Shown here in pieces: positions 20,538-33,029 of a stretch of DNA of 64,000 bases. Position 1 is the stretch's first letter. The number at the start of each line of letters is the position of its first letter. A program made the translations under genes and the position numbers. The notes beneath the pieces were generated by a model. The model did no database searches, was not told where the DNA came from, and worked only from the letters and a program-made list of their open reading frames with translations. Origin of the DNA: Leguminivora glycinivorella (taxonomy: Eukaryota > Arthropoda > Insecta > Lepidoptera > Tortricidae); NCBI RefSeq assembly GCF_023078275.1, contig NC_062996.1, positions 62,001 to 126,000 on the forward strand, read 5' to 3'.

Positions 20538-22667
20538 CTAAAATAAGTTTAAATATTAAATAAAACATTTAATTATTTTTAAAATCGGGACTTAATCTGA
20601 CCTCCAACGTTTCAAGGACGGCGTTGTCCCCGTGGTCTCGGAGAAGACTGGCGTGAAATGACATCAACACCTGGCAGCCGATGTGTAATAATCGTGAAAG
20701 TTTCAATCAGTGTTTTAAATAAAACATTGTTCTGATTATAGTGTTTAATTACAAATATTAACCTACGATGTTACATTCTTTACATTTATATGGTCTCATT
20801 CCACTATTATGTGAGTGTCTCACGGTAGTTTTATTATTAAATTAAATAAAAACATTAATATTTTTATTTATATTCTTAAGCATTAAAAACTTTGAACTTT
20901 AGGTTAGCTCCTTAGCCATGTATCCCAGCAATTACTTCTTTCTTTTATTTACATACATACATACATATAATCACGCCTGTATCCCATAAAGGGTTAGGCA
21001 GAGCACATGAACTACTAAGTTTCAGTGCCACTCTTGGCAAAAAGAGGTTGAAAGAAATCTAAATTGTGATTGTTTGATTAACTCAAGTTCAAAGTGTTTA
21101 TTTGTAAAACATAGGTACAGTATACATAATATGTCAATTGGGCTTTACTAGGGTACAGGAATGCAACGTATAAAATATGTTACTATTGTATTTGGGTAAA
21201 TCAACTTTCCTTTGCCAGTAAAATTTTGTATATTTAAGATGAGATAAGCTAGTGAGGTACAGTTTATTGATATATGTTTCAGCTCATAGTTCCCACACGT
21301 TGGCGATTTCAGGTACAGTTTTCTTCGCTATATGTACAGTTTAGGTACAGTTATTTGGTACAAAATTTCTGAATATTCAGACATCTCTCACGCCATCCTG
21401 ACGGACGCTTGATATGTGTTAAAATGTCAAATATTAATATTAGCGCCATCTAGCCGAGCGTACCCCAAAGGTGTATCGCCATCTAGCTCACCGTACCTTT
21501 TTCTGTATGGTTTTGGGGTACGTTTTTTTCTTAGACTATCTGTCTATACGGAGTTATATAAGTCTTTGCTGTCACGTACTTATTTGTTTGCGAGTTTGTG
21601 GCAGCAGCAGAAAAGTGAAACTATGACAAAGACAAAAAATAACTTTTTGCTCTCTATCACTCTTATTATAATTTGTATGTGAGCATCTCGTTCGGTAGTG
21701 GTATTATTATTTAGCTGTATAGTCTATAGTATCCTTTGCTTAAGGTTTTAGTCTATATGTGGAAGGGCGGCACCGTCGTCGAAACCGAGCCTTCGGGTGA
21801 TGGCCTTGAAACGGTGGCGTGTGCATCGAACGCACATGCTTATGGTATAGACTATAGAGTTATCAGTCAAGATTTTCAAATGCAGCGCCATCTATTAATA
21901 AGTTACGACAACTTTTTATGTGACTTTCCGTGCCGAAAGGTCCCTTTTAGAACATAAAGCATGTGGACCCTTTAAAGTGAAACGCCACATATTGATGGTG
22001 GGATTTCTAAATAGGTCATTCATCAACCAGTCACATTAATAAATATTTCAACGCTAACTTATTTGCCAAAAAAGATGACAATAATAAAAAATAAGTACAA
22101 TTTAAATATTGAACCATAGAATGCCGTTCGCTAGTTTGCAGGTGGGATTCATCTAACAAAAAATTGGACATCAAAAAATACTTATGTTACATTTTACGAC
22201 AAGTCATTACCCAGTTTGCGGGGATAACAGTGACATCTAGCGAACAACTTGCACTACGGCATATAATTGTTTTTCACGCCCTCTATCGTTACGTTTCCTA
22301 AACATATCCTAAGTACATCGGATTTACTATTTCCTTTGACTGAAAACACCGTGGCGCTTATTATTACAGAAAAGTAAAAAGGTAAAGTTCAATATGTCAG
22401 TGATTGTTTTGATATGCAGCAAAGGTTCGAATTCGATGATGTCACTATATCGCTGACAGCGTTTTCGGTGGCCAAAATATATAAAAATTACACACATTTT
22501 TAATCGAAAATACGTAGTCATCATACACTTTTAATACCCAAAATCTATAAATATTGTTTTTTATGTCAAATACTACAGAAGACAATCATTTATTGTGCCA
22601 AATTCGATATTAGCCTAGTAAGTAATTAATGTTCGATTCAACCATTTTTATTTTTTACTAAATCTAA
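20538..22667. other. Non-coding 3' flank of ZAD copy A
   Basis: No coding region is seen. A common lepidopteran repeat starts at about 20963 (AATCACGCCTGTATCCCATA) and ends near 21066. A roughly 500-bp segment at 21725-22225 (contains GAGCCTTCGGGTGATGG) is absent from block B at 42525 and so is an insertion in A or a deletion in B. The remainder matches 40509-42960. Confidence 0.6.
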
Positions 22668-22808
22668 TATGTGAGTGTGTATAGTAAAACGTCCCACTTT
22701 GTCGGTTACCATTAAGGCGAGATTTACTTGTATCTTTATATGAATAAACTGGCAAAGCGGCTTTAGAGCAATCGACAAAGTGGGACGTTTTCAGTGCACA
22801 CTCACATA
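22668..22808. mobile_element. Short MITE with TATGTGAGTGTG ends
   Basis: ATATGTGAGTGTGTATAG and AAACGTCCCACTTTGTCG at the left are mirrored by CGACAAAGTGGGACGTTTT and CACTCACATAT at the right, arms of about 40 bp. The block-B copy is at 42999-43142. Confidence 0.7.
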
Positions 22809-22883
22809 TATTCATAGTTTGTCTAAAAGTCTTACTGTACGTCTGTTAGTCCAAACATCCAAAGATACTGGAGTAAGATGTGA

Positions 22884-23012
22884 TTACCTATAAGGGCCAC
22901 TTGCACCGACGAAAAGGGGGAGTTAACCCGAGGGTTAACAATCCATTTTATATGGAATTTGACAGATGACAGCCCACTAACCCTGAGTTAAGTGGTTGGT
23001 GCTAGTGGGCCT
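22884..23012. mobile_element. Short MITE with AGGGCCACTTGCACC ends
   Basis: AGGGCCACTTGCACC at the left is mirrored by GGTGCTAGTGGGCCT at the right, with internal complementary GGGTTAAC/ACTAACCC segments. The B copy is at about 43226-43344. This type is widespread in Lepidoptera. Confidence 0.65.
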
Positions 23013-23149
23013 GATTGGGCCAACATCTAACTTTAAATTAATGAATTTTAATGTGTTTTTTATGTTTAAAAACATGTTTAAATGATGTTGCATATTAAGC
23101 TTTTTTTTTTGGTTTTTTTTTTCTATTGCTGTACTACTATTTTGCCAAT

Positions 23150-23155
23150 TTTATT
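23150..23155 (-). promoter_or_regulatory. Poly(A) signal AATAAA, ZAD gene copy A
   Basis: On the minus strand ATTAAATAAAAT lies about 20 bases past the original stop codon at 23174-23176, as in copy B. It is a plausible polyadenylation signal. Confidence 0.45.
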
Positions 23156-23173
23156 TAATTTCTGTTGTTGACC

Positions 23174-25348
23174 CTAAATAAATAAATAAATAAATGATTT
23201 TTTTGCATATGTATGGTCACTGTGGATTTTTTCTTGGGAAAGTAAATGACAATTACAATTGATACCTTTGTTACATTCTTTACATTTGTGTGGTTGTATT
23301 TCACTGTGAATTCTTTCGTGGCTAACTAAATATTTTTTACGAGTGAATTCTTTGTTACATTCTTTACATTTGTACGGTTTTATTCCACTGTGGATTCTTT
23401 CGTGGCTAACTAAATATTTTTTACGAGTGAATTCTTTGTTACATTCTTTACATTTGTATGGTTTTATTCCACTGTGGATTATTTCGTGGCTAACTAAATA
23501 TTTTTTACAAGTGAATTCTTTGTTACATTCTTTAAATTTGTACGGTTTTATTCCACTATGGATTCTTTCATGGACAACTAAAGAACTTTTATAAGTGAAT
23601 TGTTTGTTACTATACTTTACATTTGTACGGTTTTATTCCACTATGGATTCTGTCATGGGCAACTAAAGACTTTTTATAAGTGAATTCTTTGTTACATACT
23701 TTACATTTATATGGTTTTATTCCACTATGGATTCTGTCATGGGCAACTAAAGAACTTTTATAAGTGAATTCTTTGTTACATACTTTACATTTATATGGTT
23801 TTATTCCACTATGGATTCTTTCATGGACAACTAAATAATTTTTATAAGTGAATTCTTTGTTACATTCTTTACATTTGTACGGTTTTATTCCACTATGGAT
23901 TCTGTCATGGGCAACTAAAGACCTTTTATAACTGAATTGTTTGTTACATACTTTACATTTGTATGGTTTTGTTGCACTATGGATTCTTTCATGGACAACT
24001 AAATTAGATTTTTGTTTGAATTCTTTGTCACATTCTTTACATTTGTACGGTTTTATTAGACTATGGATTCTTTCATGGACAGCTAAAGACCTTTTATAAG
24101 TGAATTGTTTGTTACATACTTTACATTTGTATGGTTTTATTCCACTGTGGATTATGTCATGGGCAACTAAAGACTTTTTATAAGTGAATTGTTTGTTACA
24201 TACTTTACATTTGTATGGTTTTGTTCCACTATGGATTCTTTCATGGGCAACAAATATAGATTTTTCTCTAAATTCTTTGTTACATTCTTTACATTTGTAT
24301 GGTTTTATTCCACTATGGACTCTTTCATGAACAACTAATTTATATTTTTCTCTAAATTCTTTGTTACATTCTTTACATTTGTACGGTTTTATTCCACTAT
24401 GGATTCTTTCATGGACAACTAATTTAGATTTTTCACTAAATTCTTTGTTACATTCTTTACATTTGTATGGTTTTATTCCACTATGGATTCTTTCATGGAC
24501 ACCTAATTTATATTTTTCACTAAATTCTTTGTTACATTCTTTACATTTGTACGGTTTTATTCCACTATGGATTCTTTCATGGACAACTAATTTAGCTTTT
24601 GCTATAAATTCTTTGTTACATACTTTACATTTGTATGGTTTTATTCCACTATGGATTATTTCATGGCGAACTAAATATTTTTTATAAGTGAATTGTTTGT
24701 TACATACTTTACATTTGTACGGTTTTGTTCCACTATGGATTCTTTCATGGACAACTAAAGAACTTTTACAAGTAAATTCTTTGTTACATACTTTACATTG
24801 GCATGATTTCATCACACTATTTTCACGGCGACCTACCGATACTTTTCGAGTGAATTTTCTGTTACATTTCTTTCTTTTATGTGAATCCAGATCTTTTTCA
24901 GTTGAAAATCGCTTATTGCATTCTTCACAGACGCAGGGTTTGTCTGTAGAGTGCAACCTTAGATGCTTCTTCACTGACAAGACACTAGGAAATGTTTCTT
25001 TACAAGCTCCGCAGGTGTGCCTTCCCTCCGGGTGAGTATGTGTTCTGATATGGCGGATTAGAGTAAGTTTTGACGTGCATAGGTGAGCGCACATGTCGCA
25101 ACAGTAGACTTCGGTATTCCTTACTGGTGTGATATTTTTCTGTTTGTGTGTGTTCAAACTAGAGTCGTGTGTGGGGCGAGTATCGTGTGTGTAGGCTTGT
25201 TCGTCGCTCTCGCGGTGTGACGTCACGGGGCACGGCTTGCTCGCGAGCGGCGAGTCGCTGAGGCGCTCCACCTTCACGGAACACCCCAACGAGAGCTGCT
25301 GAACAGCTCGCGAGGTCAGAGGCGCTGTGTCAACTTCGTACTCGCCAG
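23174..25348 (-). CDS. ZAD-C2H2 zinc-finger gene copy A, exon 4 (frameshifted array)
   Basis: The last exon follows the acceptor TTTCCTTGTCTTCAG and encodes an acidic linker (EVDTAPLTSRAVQQLSLGCS) and a C2H2 array. Units 1-3 are irregular (CDMC, CGAC, CEEC); the rest are 28-residue fingers with HSGIKPYKCK-type linkers in place of the usual TGEKPY. Seventeen fingers are in frame. A one-base insertion near 23613 turns the next finger Cys codon into TAG, so translation stops at 23610; spliced to exons 1-3 this gives 691 residues. Five more units remain in another frame down to a stop at 23174-23176, one with its first Cys changed to Phe and the last with Gln for His. The family binds DNA in the nucleus, usually as a ZAD dimer. 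The first ATG of the open frame (25457) lies in the intron. Confidence 0.82.
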
Positions 25349-25543
25349 CTGAAGACAAGGAAACACATGTCCATTTCCAAACAGAATTTGCCATATCAAA
25401 TGAAATCCAAGCATATGATCGGTAATTCAGTACTTCTTTCCCATCACCACGGAACAAACGTGCTCCGGATCATTAGGGCAAAAGCAGAATGCGACGAATG
25501 CAAGAACTTGACAAAAAACGATCAATATTGAAATAGTTATTTT

Positions 25544-25633
25544 TTCAGTACAGATGGTCGTTTTTTTACGCACTAGTGCGAGAAGTGGTTCATTATATGT
25601 CAGGTCGAAACTTCCATCTGTACTGAAAAACGT
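25544..25633. repeat. Small inverted-repeat element, CAGTACAGATGG ends
   Basis: CAGTACAGATGG at 25544 is mirrored by CCATCTGTACTG at 25622, with GCACTAGTGCGAGAAGTGG inside. A related inverse copy is at 31253-31340. The B block lacks this segment, since at 44890 the sequence jumps straight to the next repeat. Confidence 0.6.
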
Positions 25634-25734
25634 CGTTCGATACACGTGCGAAAAGGAAATTCGTAACTCGTGTCGATTTAAAACACTCCCTTCGGTGGTG
25701 TCGCACTTGTATCGAAATGACTATTCTACCTCTA

Positions 25735-26385
25735 TGCAAGGGTGCAAAGTTGTATTTTAACGCCGAGTGTGGAATTGAAAAACGAGCAAGCGAAAGGACT
25801 CTATAGTTGAACCACGAGCGAAGCGAGTGGGTCGAGAATAGAATCCTAAGCTTGCGAGTTTTCCAACACACGAGAAGTAAAATACACTTGCACCCGTGTG
25901 TGACACAAAACTTTTACCCTCATTATAGCGAGGAAAGTACAAGGCAAAAAACGCGTTTAATCACTGCTTACAGTAGTTCCATAGGTGGTAAAACATCTTC
26001 ATCAATAGATTAACCCACTTTTATCAGTTTTAAAGTAGAAAATTTTCCTCTATTCAAGGTCAAATTACTTTATCCACTAGTGGATAAAGTCTTTCCTTAT
26101 CCATTAGTGGATAAAGTCGGTATTAAAGGACAAAGCACGTGTTTTCGAGCTAGTGAGGGGAAATAATTATTTGTTATGCAAGGGTGCAGAGTTGTATTTT
26201 AACGCCGAGTGAAATCGAAAAACGAGAAAGCGAAAGTATTCTATAGTTGAAGGTACGAGAATAGAATCCTGAACTTGCGAGTTTTTCAACACACGAGAAG
26301 TAAAATACATTTGCACCCGTGTGTGACATAAAGCTTTTCCCCTCACTATAGCGAGGAAAGTACAAGGCAAAAAACGTTTATCACT
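25735..26385. repeat. Two copies of a 200-bp interspersed repeat
   Basis: Copies at about 25735-25955 and 26176-26380 share GGGTGCA...GTTGTATTTTAACGCCGAGT, CGAGTTTTTCAACACACGAG and TTGCACCCGTGTGTGACA. A third copy is at 44908-45110 in block B. Between the A copies lies AT-rich sequence with TTATCCACTAGTGGATAA palindromes (26070-26115). No coding region is seen. Confidence 0.65.
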
Positions 26386-27153
26386 GCTTACAGTAGTTCC
26401 ACAGATGATAAATCATCATCATTACTATAAAAAAAATCATCATCATTATAGTCACCTGCTTTTATCAATTTTAAAGCAGAAAATTTGACTTTATTTAAGT
26501 TCAAATTACTTTATCCACTATTGGATAAAATGCGTTTTTACCCGCTGTAATTAAAGGATAAAACACGTGCTTCCGAGCTAGTGAGGGGACAAAATATAGT
26601 GTATCGGGCGCCATAATGACTTGTAAAAATGTATAATTTTTTACCAATAAAGATCTGAAATCATTTCTCGGGTAATTAACCTTTTGGCCGCCAGAGACTT
26701 CGGAAAATCGTGACCACGACGCCAGCGACGGCATTTGACGTCACGCATTTTTTTAAATGAAAATATATCGAAAATCACCCTACTGTTATGTTAGCATAAT
26801 TTCTTTACCCATCCTTAATTTACCCCCGTGGCGTCAGTGGCACGGTTTTCCGTTGACGTCATTTGCCGTCTTTGGCGTTCTATAGGTTAAACGGACTACC
26901 TAAGCCTTCCGTTGAAATTAATGGTCAGTCTGCAAGTAACTACTTGCGATTCTCGACAACAAGGGTGCCTTTCCACAAGAGATGTGGTGCACTACGTTGG
27001 TAATGTTGCCTTGGACGCGTCTGATGTCCATTGTCCACCAATCAGCTTAGTCGGACCCGTTCCCACTAGCGCTATGCTTTGTGGAGAAATTAACATGATT
27101 GGTGGATACGAGTATCAAACACATCCGGGATCATGAGAGCGCTCATTGCTAAA

Positions 27154-27310
27154 GCATCCATACTAATATTATAAATGGGATGGGGGTCTGTTTGTTTCTC
27201 CGCCTTTCACGACAAAACGGAGCGACGAATTGACGTGTTTTTGTAAGTGGAGATAGTTGAAGGGATAGAGTGACATAGGCTACTTTTTGTCTGTTTATAA
27301 CGCTATTTTA
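27154..27310 (+). mobile_element. SINE/LINE-tail repeat (CATACTAATATTATAAATG type)
   Basis: The start CATACTAATATTATAAATGG and the later GACATAGGCTACTTTTTGTC mark a very common insect repeat. Further copies are at 32288-32425 and 46448-46585. It has no coding capacity. Confidence 0.65.
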
Positions 27311-27902
27311 AACCATATTTTCATTAGTGTTAGTTTGAATTTATTTATATTTGTACAAAAGGTACCATTGAGCATTTCTTTTTTTTGCCACTTTTATGAA
27401 GTGTGATAATATTGAAAAAAAAAAAATAATGCTATTCCTACTCAGAATTCCTTTTCAATCCTAGTAGTTAAAAAAATTGTCCCATTCGATTTTTTCTTAT
27501 TTTGTTACCATTTTCCGTACATGTTTTATGGAGTAACAAAAGAGAAAAGTAACAAAAATGTATGAAAATTCTGGGACACTTTTTGTCTCCCAGTGAGATT
27601 GAGTAGTAAGTACTCGTGATCCTGAGTATAATTGACCTAAAATTCCCTAAAATAATCAAAAATTTTCTTCTCAGACTTTCATAAGATCATTATGTTAATG
27701 CCTAAATTGAATTTCATTTCATGTCATCCACGTAGCGCATCTATGGTGGAAAGGCACCCTTATGTTACCTATTCTTCAAGTGACAATAATGAAACTCTTA
27801 ATGTAATTCCAAGTGTGTACTTACGTGACAAACATCCGTCTCGCGGCTCCTCTTTACAAGGCGGGCCTTGGCTCTCCTCATCTGGAGCTGAACACGGAAT
27901 AA

Positions 27903-28313
27903 TGGGATTTAGAATTATTAAACTAGATTGTGTAGTTAGGTCAAAAAGTGTGTCCACATGAGAGGTCATTGTTTGGGCTGGTGTCCCTCTCGCACTTACA
28001 CAATGTCAACATTATTCAGTGACGTCATCACTGTCATACATTGGGGATACCAGTCAATTTTCAAAGTTACTACCAAATCTACTAATACTCATTTGAACCT
28101 ATTTTTTAATTATACAAATCTTTGATTTATTGGCATCAAAATAATTACATTATAATTATTTGCCGATTCTTTAAAATATATCGAAACTCTAGTTTGAATA
28201 TAACACTAGAATAATATAAGAAGTTATAAAGTCAGGTAATATACAGATAAAAATACTACTACTATGGTAACCTCATTAACTCTGGCCACACGTGCGAGAG
28301 GGACACCAGCCCA
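27903..28313 (-). mobile_element. Truncated hAT MITE (copy in block A)
   Basis: It runs from GATTTAGAATTATTAAAC to GAGGGACACCAGCCCAA, lacking about 100 bp at its left end. The same truncated copy occurs at 49702-50113, so it predates the block duplication. Confidence 0.8.
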
Positions 28314-28469
28314 ATCTGTATGTATATACATTCAATCAAAAAAAAAAATTCAAAATCGGTCCAGTAACGACGGAGATATCGAGGAACAAACATTAAAAAA
28401 AAAATACAGACGAATTGAGAACCCCTTCCTTTGAGATTTGGAAGGCGGTTAAAAAATGACGAGCACCAC

Positions 28470-28562
28470 CAGTGGTGAAGGCCGGATTCGAACCGGCGTC
28501 TTTTAGCAATCCGGGCCAAACGCCATGAACCCCTAGGCCACTTCGCCACAGCGGAAGTCGTC
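28470..28562 (-). mobile_element. Second tRNA-derived SINE family (GGCGAAGTGGCC head)
   Basis: The minus strand has a tRNA-like unit: GTGGCCTAGGGGTTC as A box and GGTTCGAATCCGGCC as B box, then CACCACTGGTGGTGCTCGTC. A partial copy with the B box is at 28826-28880. Both recur in block B at 50248-50345 and 50615-50665. The repeated non-tRNA context argues against a working tRNA gene. Confidence 0.7.
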
Positions 28563-29034
28563 GAAATTTCTCTTCTATATGTCATCTTTGTAAGACTAGG
28601 CGTCTTTGACCAACTCTAAGGGCAAGCAGTAGGTGCTTGCACCTCCTATACGAAACCTTTACAGGTTTACGATATAGCTAGAGAGACTGGTGCTGCCATC
28701 TATACGCAACTATGAGAACAAATCAAATTATTTTAACAAATATTTTGATTTGTGTTTTTTTTATGTAGTCACACTACTATATATAAATTAAAAATCGAAA
28801 TAAGATGTCATATATTAAAGAAAAAATGACGAGCACCACCAGTGGTGAAGGCCGGATTCGAACCGGCGTCTTTTAAACATAAAAAAAAACACAAATCAAA
28901 ATATTTGTTAAAATAATTTGATTTGTTCCCACAGTTGCGTATTACAAATCTACTTACGTGACAGATATTCGTCTCGCGGCTCCTCTTTACAAGGCGGGGC
29001 GGGGCTCTTCTCGCCCGGAGCTGAACACGGAATA

Positions 29035-29450
29035 ATAGTTATAGTATGAATTTTCTGAGATGAACGTTTCGCTTTTGCCGTAATCTGTTAAATAAAGGCC
29101 TTTGTTTCTATTATTCATGTCGGCTAGCTCCCGTTTCCACAGCACGTGCTAAAGTCTCAGTGTCGTTAAAAAGCAACTATCATGATAGCAATAAGGTTCA
29201 AATTTATTAAACAGTTTGCAGTATGCAGGTAACTTTTTTTGAAGATGATTAAACGTGTTATCTCCGAAACGGCTTTTTATGGATTTGAACCTTGTTACTA
29301 TCATGATAGTTGCTTTTTAACTACACTGAGACTATAGCACGTGCCGTTTAGACGGGAGCTAGCTGCCGTGAATAATAGACACAAAGGCCTTTGTTTAACA
29401 GATTACGGCTAAAGCGAAAAGTTCATCTCAGAGAATTCATACTATATACT
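29035..29450. mobile_element. Foldback MITE with arms of about 170 bp
   Basis: TATAGTATGAATTTTCTGAG at about 29040 is mirrored by CTCAGAGAATTCATACTATA at about 29430, and the arms keep pairing inward through GCACGTGC, AGTCTCAGTGT and AACTATCATGATAG. The loop is about 70 bp. The B copy is at 50820-51238. Confidence 0.85.
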
Positions 29451-29736
29451 CTGTCAAACAAGTCTGTCAGTAAATAAGAAGAAAGAAAACTATAGGTAAT
29501 TAGGTATCCTTTTCTATAGCACCCTAAAGAAAAGGATGCATATAGTTTACTGATAGTTCTGATAGTTTACAGACAGTGATCATGATGCATGCAACTGCGT
29601 CGAAATATCGGGAGCTCGACAAAAATCAAAAAGGTAATCACGGTCTATATCCCGGTCAATATAAGTCTAATTTCAAAACTCTTATCTAGCATTTAATTAA
29701 TTCTAACTATTATTATTCTGAATGCCAGATACTCAC

Positions 29737-29802
29737 GCAAAGAAGGCTCGGGAACATCGCTGCTCATGTCATCTTCAAGGTGTTCATCCAAGGCTTTCTC
29801 CT
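29737..29802 (-). CDS. ZAD-C2H2 gene copy A, exon 3
   Basis: This 66-nt exon has an acceptor GTTATGTTTTAG and a donor GTGAGT. With one base from exon 2 it reads EEKALDEHLEDDMSSDVPEP and SL, an acidic linker between the ZAD and the fingers. Both boundaries are phase 1, matching the phase-1 end of exon 2 and the start of exon 4. The identical exon occurs at 51544-51609. Confidence 0.78.
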
Positions 29803-29961
29803 CTAAAACATAACATACACGATACATGACACTGTTTGTTTTCCGTTAAATTCGACACGTAGCTAGGTTCATTATCAGAAACCACCCTGAATATCACTTT
29901 TAGTTAAATTCGCAGAAAACATTTTTCATCGTTTTCATAATAAATTTCAACATTCAAGTTA

Positions 29962-30206
29962 GGCCGGCAACAGACTGTCTTAAATTTCATAATCTTAAAA
30001 AATCATAATCTTATGAAATCAGATCGAGTGCACGGATTCCCATACAATTTCGCAACTGTCCACACACAGTCTTATTTTTTAAGATTACGATTTTTTTCAG
30101 ATTGATCTGACAGATTGCGAATAATTTGAATTTTAAGAATGTGTGTGGCAAGGCAGTCAATCTTATTTTATAAGATTATGAAAATTAAGACTGTCTGTTG
30201 CCGGCC
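29962..30206. mobile_element. PIF/Harbinger-type MITE, TTA duplication
   Basis: The 245-bp element begins GGCCGGCAACAGACTGTCTT and ends with the complement, flanked by TTA at 29959-29961 and 30207-30209. A 3-bp TTA duplication and GGCC-type ends suit PIF/Harbinger. The B copy (51800-52137) has a mutated left end and an internal 90-bp gain; a fragment lies at 37130-37160. Confidence 0.8.
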
Positions 30207-30209
30207 TTA

Positions 30210-32287
30210 GTGTCAAGTGACTGACGGCACATGTCAAAACAAATTACATTAGAAATTGGTAAAGGCTGTCACACACGTGTTCAGTAATTATCTTTATTTT
30301 TTTAATAACTCGATAAGTCGATAACCGTAAGAGCACAGTATAAAAAAAGAGTACTATCGTACAGTATGGCCACTCCCGCTCTCCGCTGAAAGTACCGCCC
30401 CCCCCCCCACGCCCCCTTTCGGTTACCTCACAGTTACCGTCTGTCAAAAACGCGAGCAGTCGACCTGTCATATTTCACTCATACAAGCATAGTACGCGTT
30501 CACCTACACGAGCTTAGACTGTGTGCTAGGAACGCGCCCCTTTTATATATCCGAGTTGTGGTAAGGAAAGTTCAAACTTTGCTTAGTGACTTTTGAACTC
30601 ATAATGAACAACTTTTATTATAGGACCAATGCTGAAATCGCAAATAGTATTTTATACAATCGTGATATAATACAACGCTTTTCAGTCGAGTACCGTGTTT
30701 AGGCCACGAAGCTTGCTGAGTGAAAAGCTTAATTATATCACTATTGTATACAATATTTTTTCTATGAGTCATTTTCATCATCAATGGACGAAAAATATCA
30801 TCATTAAAGTTAAAATTAATGTTAATAGCCTCGTTCACCGTTGTATCAACATTGAATTACCTAGCAACCAATTGTTTATCATAACCGTCTCTGATTGGTC
30901 GATAACGCGATGGATTAAAAAAAATGGGTTTCAGATGCAGAAAAAATTGCCAGAGGTATCGCAAATTAGTATGAAGTTCTATTTTTGAATTTTGTTAACT
31001 AAAGTGAAGTGTAATGAAATATTATAGTTGACTAAGTGTCAAAAACTTATCCAACACTGAAAAGTCGGCACATATAGTTTAGTTTAGTCTGTGGTGTCCT
31101 AGTTGACAGATTAAAGTCGACGAGTAGAAAAAAACGCGTAAAAAAGGAAGTTCGAAACGAGTGGCGATAAATTAAAACACGACCGAAGGGAGTGTTTTAA
31201 ATCGACACGAGTTGCGAATTTCCTTTTCGCACGTGTATCGTACGACGTTTTTCAGTACAGATGAGCTTCCGAAGTTTCGACCTGTTACATAATGAACCAC
31301 TTCTCGCACTAGTGCGTAAAAAAAACCATCTGTACTGAAAAAAATGTTTTGTGTTTCATAAATTTCGACTGTCATGATCAGGATGCCGCTCATGACTATG
31401 AAAAAGCCAATTTTTTGTTCGCGACTTCAGCAATGACCTCAAGAGTCACTACGCAATTGAATTGTCCTTTTTATTTCATCCTGTAGTTTACATGACATAA
31501 AATAGCCTTTATTTCCAAGACTTAAAACTTAAACAATCTATTAAAAAAAAACGAACATTCTCCTCACGTGTGAAAGTCAACACTACGGCACAGAATATAT
31601 AATAGTACAAGTACAGAAGGGAAGGCCCACTGCTTAGATGTTCACGAAATGCCGCCTTTTTAAATGCCTACAAAATGTTTACAAAGAAACCAGCCGCACG
31701 TCGCGCAGCGTCGGATGATTTGGTTGCCTATGGATTCAAACGAATTAATTACTCAGATAAAATTTTATACTATTATATTTAAGTCTTGGGTACTTTCTAG
31801 ATATATATACAGTATTTTGGTTTAAGTTCCAACATCACAAGCCTTATTAAACTTTTCCGTGGGACTTAATCAATAGTAGATCTGTGTAAGAATGTCCTAT
31901 GGTACATATTTTATTCATGATGTTTATTCAATTTAGCATTGTTAGCCATTCCACACGCGGACATCGCATATGAACCTTAAACAAAAACTCGCGACGTAAA
32001 ATAACAATAGAAAGTGCGAACGTGCGTTCCGTGAGAACGCGCGCCACCCCTGATTAGGCCGCGATCTCGCGGCCGCCGGCATCGGCATGTACTTATAGCA
32101 CGGCGATAGAATCTCGGAGTGAGCCGCCCCTGACTACGGTCACACCAAGCCAATACTGACATTGGCAAATTGGCAGGGAGAAAAAGCCAAAGCAGAAAAA
32201 AAACAATTTATATAGATAATTAGTCAATACATATACAAGGTTAAGACAAGGCCCCTCTGTTCGGGTATAGGCCTCTTCAACCCTGTA
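30210..32287. other. Intergenic/intron 2 sequence without recognised gene
   Basis: This lies in intron 2 of ZAD copy A. A C run (C10) occurs near 30398. An inverse copy of the CAGTACAGATGG element lies at 31253-31340 next to GTGCGAAAAGGAAATTCG-type sequence. Bases 31343-31720 match 56478-57820 of block B, where three insertions interrupt them. No coding exon is recognised. Confidence 0.55.
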
Positions 32288-32515
32288 GTCCATACTAATA
32301 TTATAAATGGGAATGTGTGAGTGTCTGTTTGTTGGTCCCTCTTTCACGACAAAGCGGAGCGACGAATTGACGTGATTTTTTAAGATAGTTGAAGGGATGG
32401 AGAGTGACATAGGCTACTTTTTGTCTTTTTCTAACGCGGGCGAAGCCGCAGGCAAAAGCAATGTATACAAGTTACATCTCAGAATAAATAGTGAGCGACA
32501 ATTAAACAGATTGAT

Positions 32516-33018
32516 TTAGCCCCAAACTAAGCAGAGCTTGTACAAAAACAACTCGGAACAAATATCTGTGTTCATCACACAAATAAATACCCTTACCGGG
32601 GTACAAACCCAGGACTATTGGCTTAGCAGACAAGGTAACTATCCACAAGGATAGACCTGTTGTCAAAAACAATTTATCAAAGCTTTTTTTTTTATTTCAA
32701 TATTGGGGACACATTACACAGATCAACTTAGCCCCAAACTAAGCAAAGCTTGTACTATGGGTGCTAAGCGACGATATACATAATTAAATAGATAAATACA
32801 TACCTGTGTACATAGAGAACATCCATGACTCAGGGACAAATATCTGTGCTCACACAAACGAAAATGCCCTTACCGGGATTCAAACCCAGGACCGCGGCTT
32901 AGCAGTCACTACCGACTAAGCCAGAAATATCTGTGCTCACACAAACAATGCCTTTACCGGGATTCGGACCCAGGACCGTGGCTTAGCAGTCACTACCGAC
33001 TGAGCCAGACCGGTCGTC
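32516..33018 (-). mobile_element. Two SINE copies, the second with a duplicated head
   Basis: The first copy is 32516-32664 (decayed, GGGTACAAACCCAGG B box). The second is 32697-33018, with tail, body, then two successive tRNA-like heads (B boxes near 32875 and 32957). The outer head ends ACCGGTCGTC only 12 bp from the exon 2 splice donor. The B copy is at 57840-58161. Confidence 0.85.
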
Positions 33019-33029
33019 TTTAAGTTTAC

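Noticed and set aside
23343..25035. Plus-strand ORFs with repeated LHSLHLYGFIPLWILSW
   Set aside because: They are the antisense reading of the 84-bp zinc-finger units; the same occurs at 43565-44413.
25349..25457. N-terminal extension of the ZAD gene exon 4 from the ATG at 25457
   Set aside because: A strong acceptor (TTTCCTTGTCTTCAG) precedes 25348 and the phase fits exons 1-3; the extension differs between copies and is intronic.
28262..28585. 107-codon minus ORF
   Set aside because: It spans a tRNA-derived SINE and a hAT MITE end; no domain is present.
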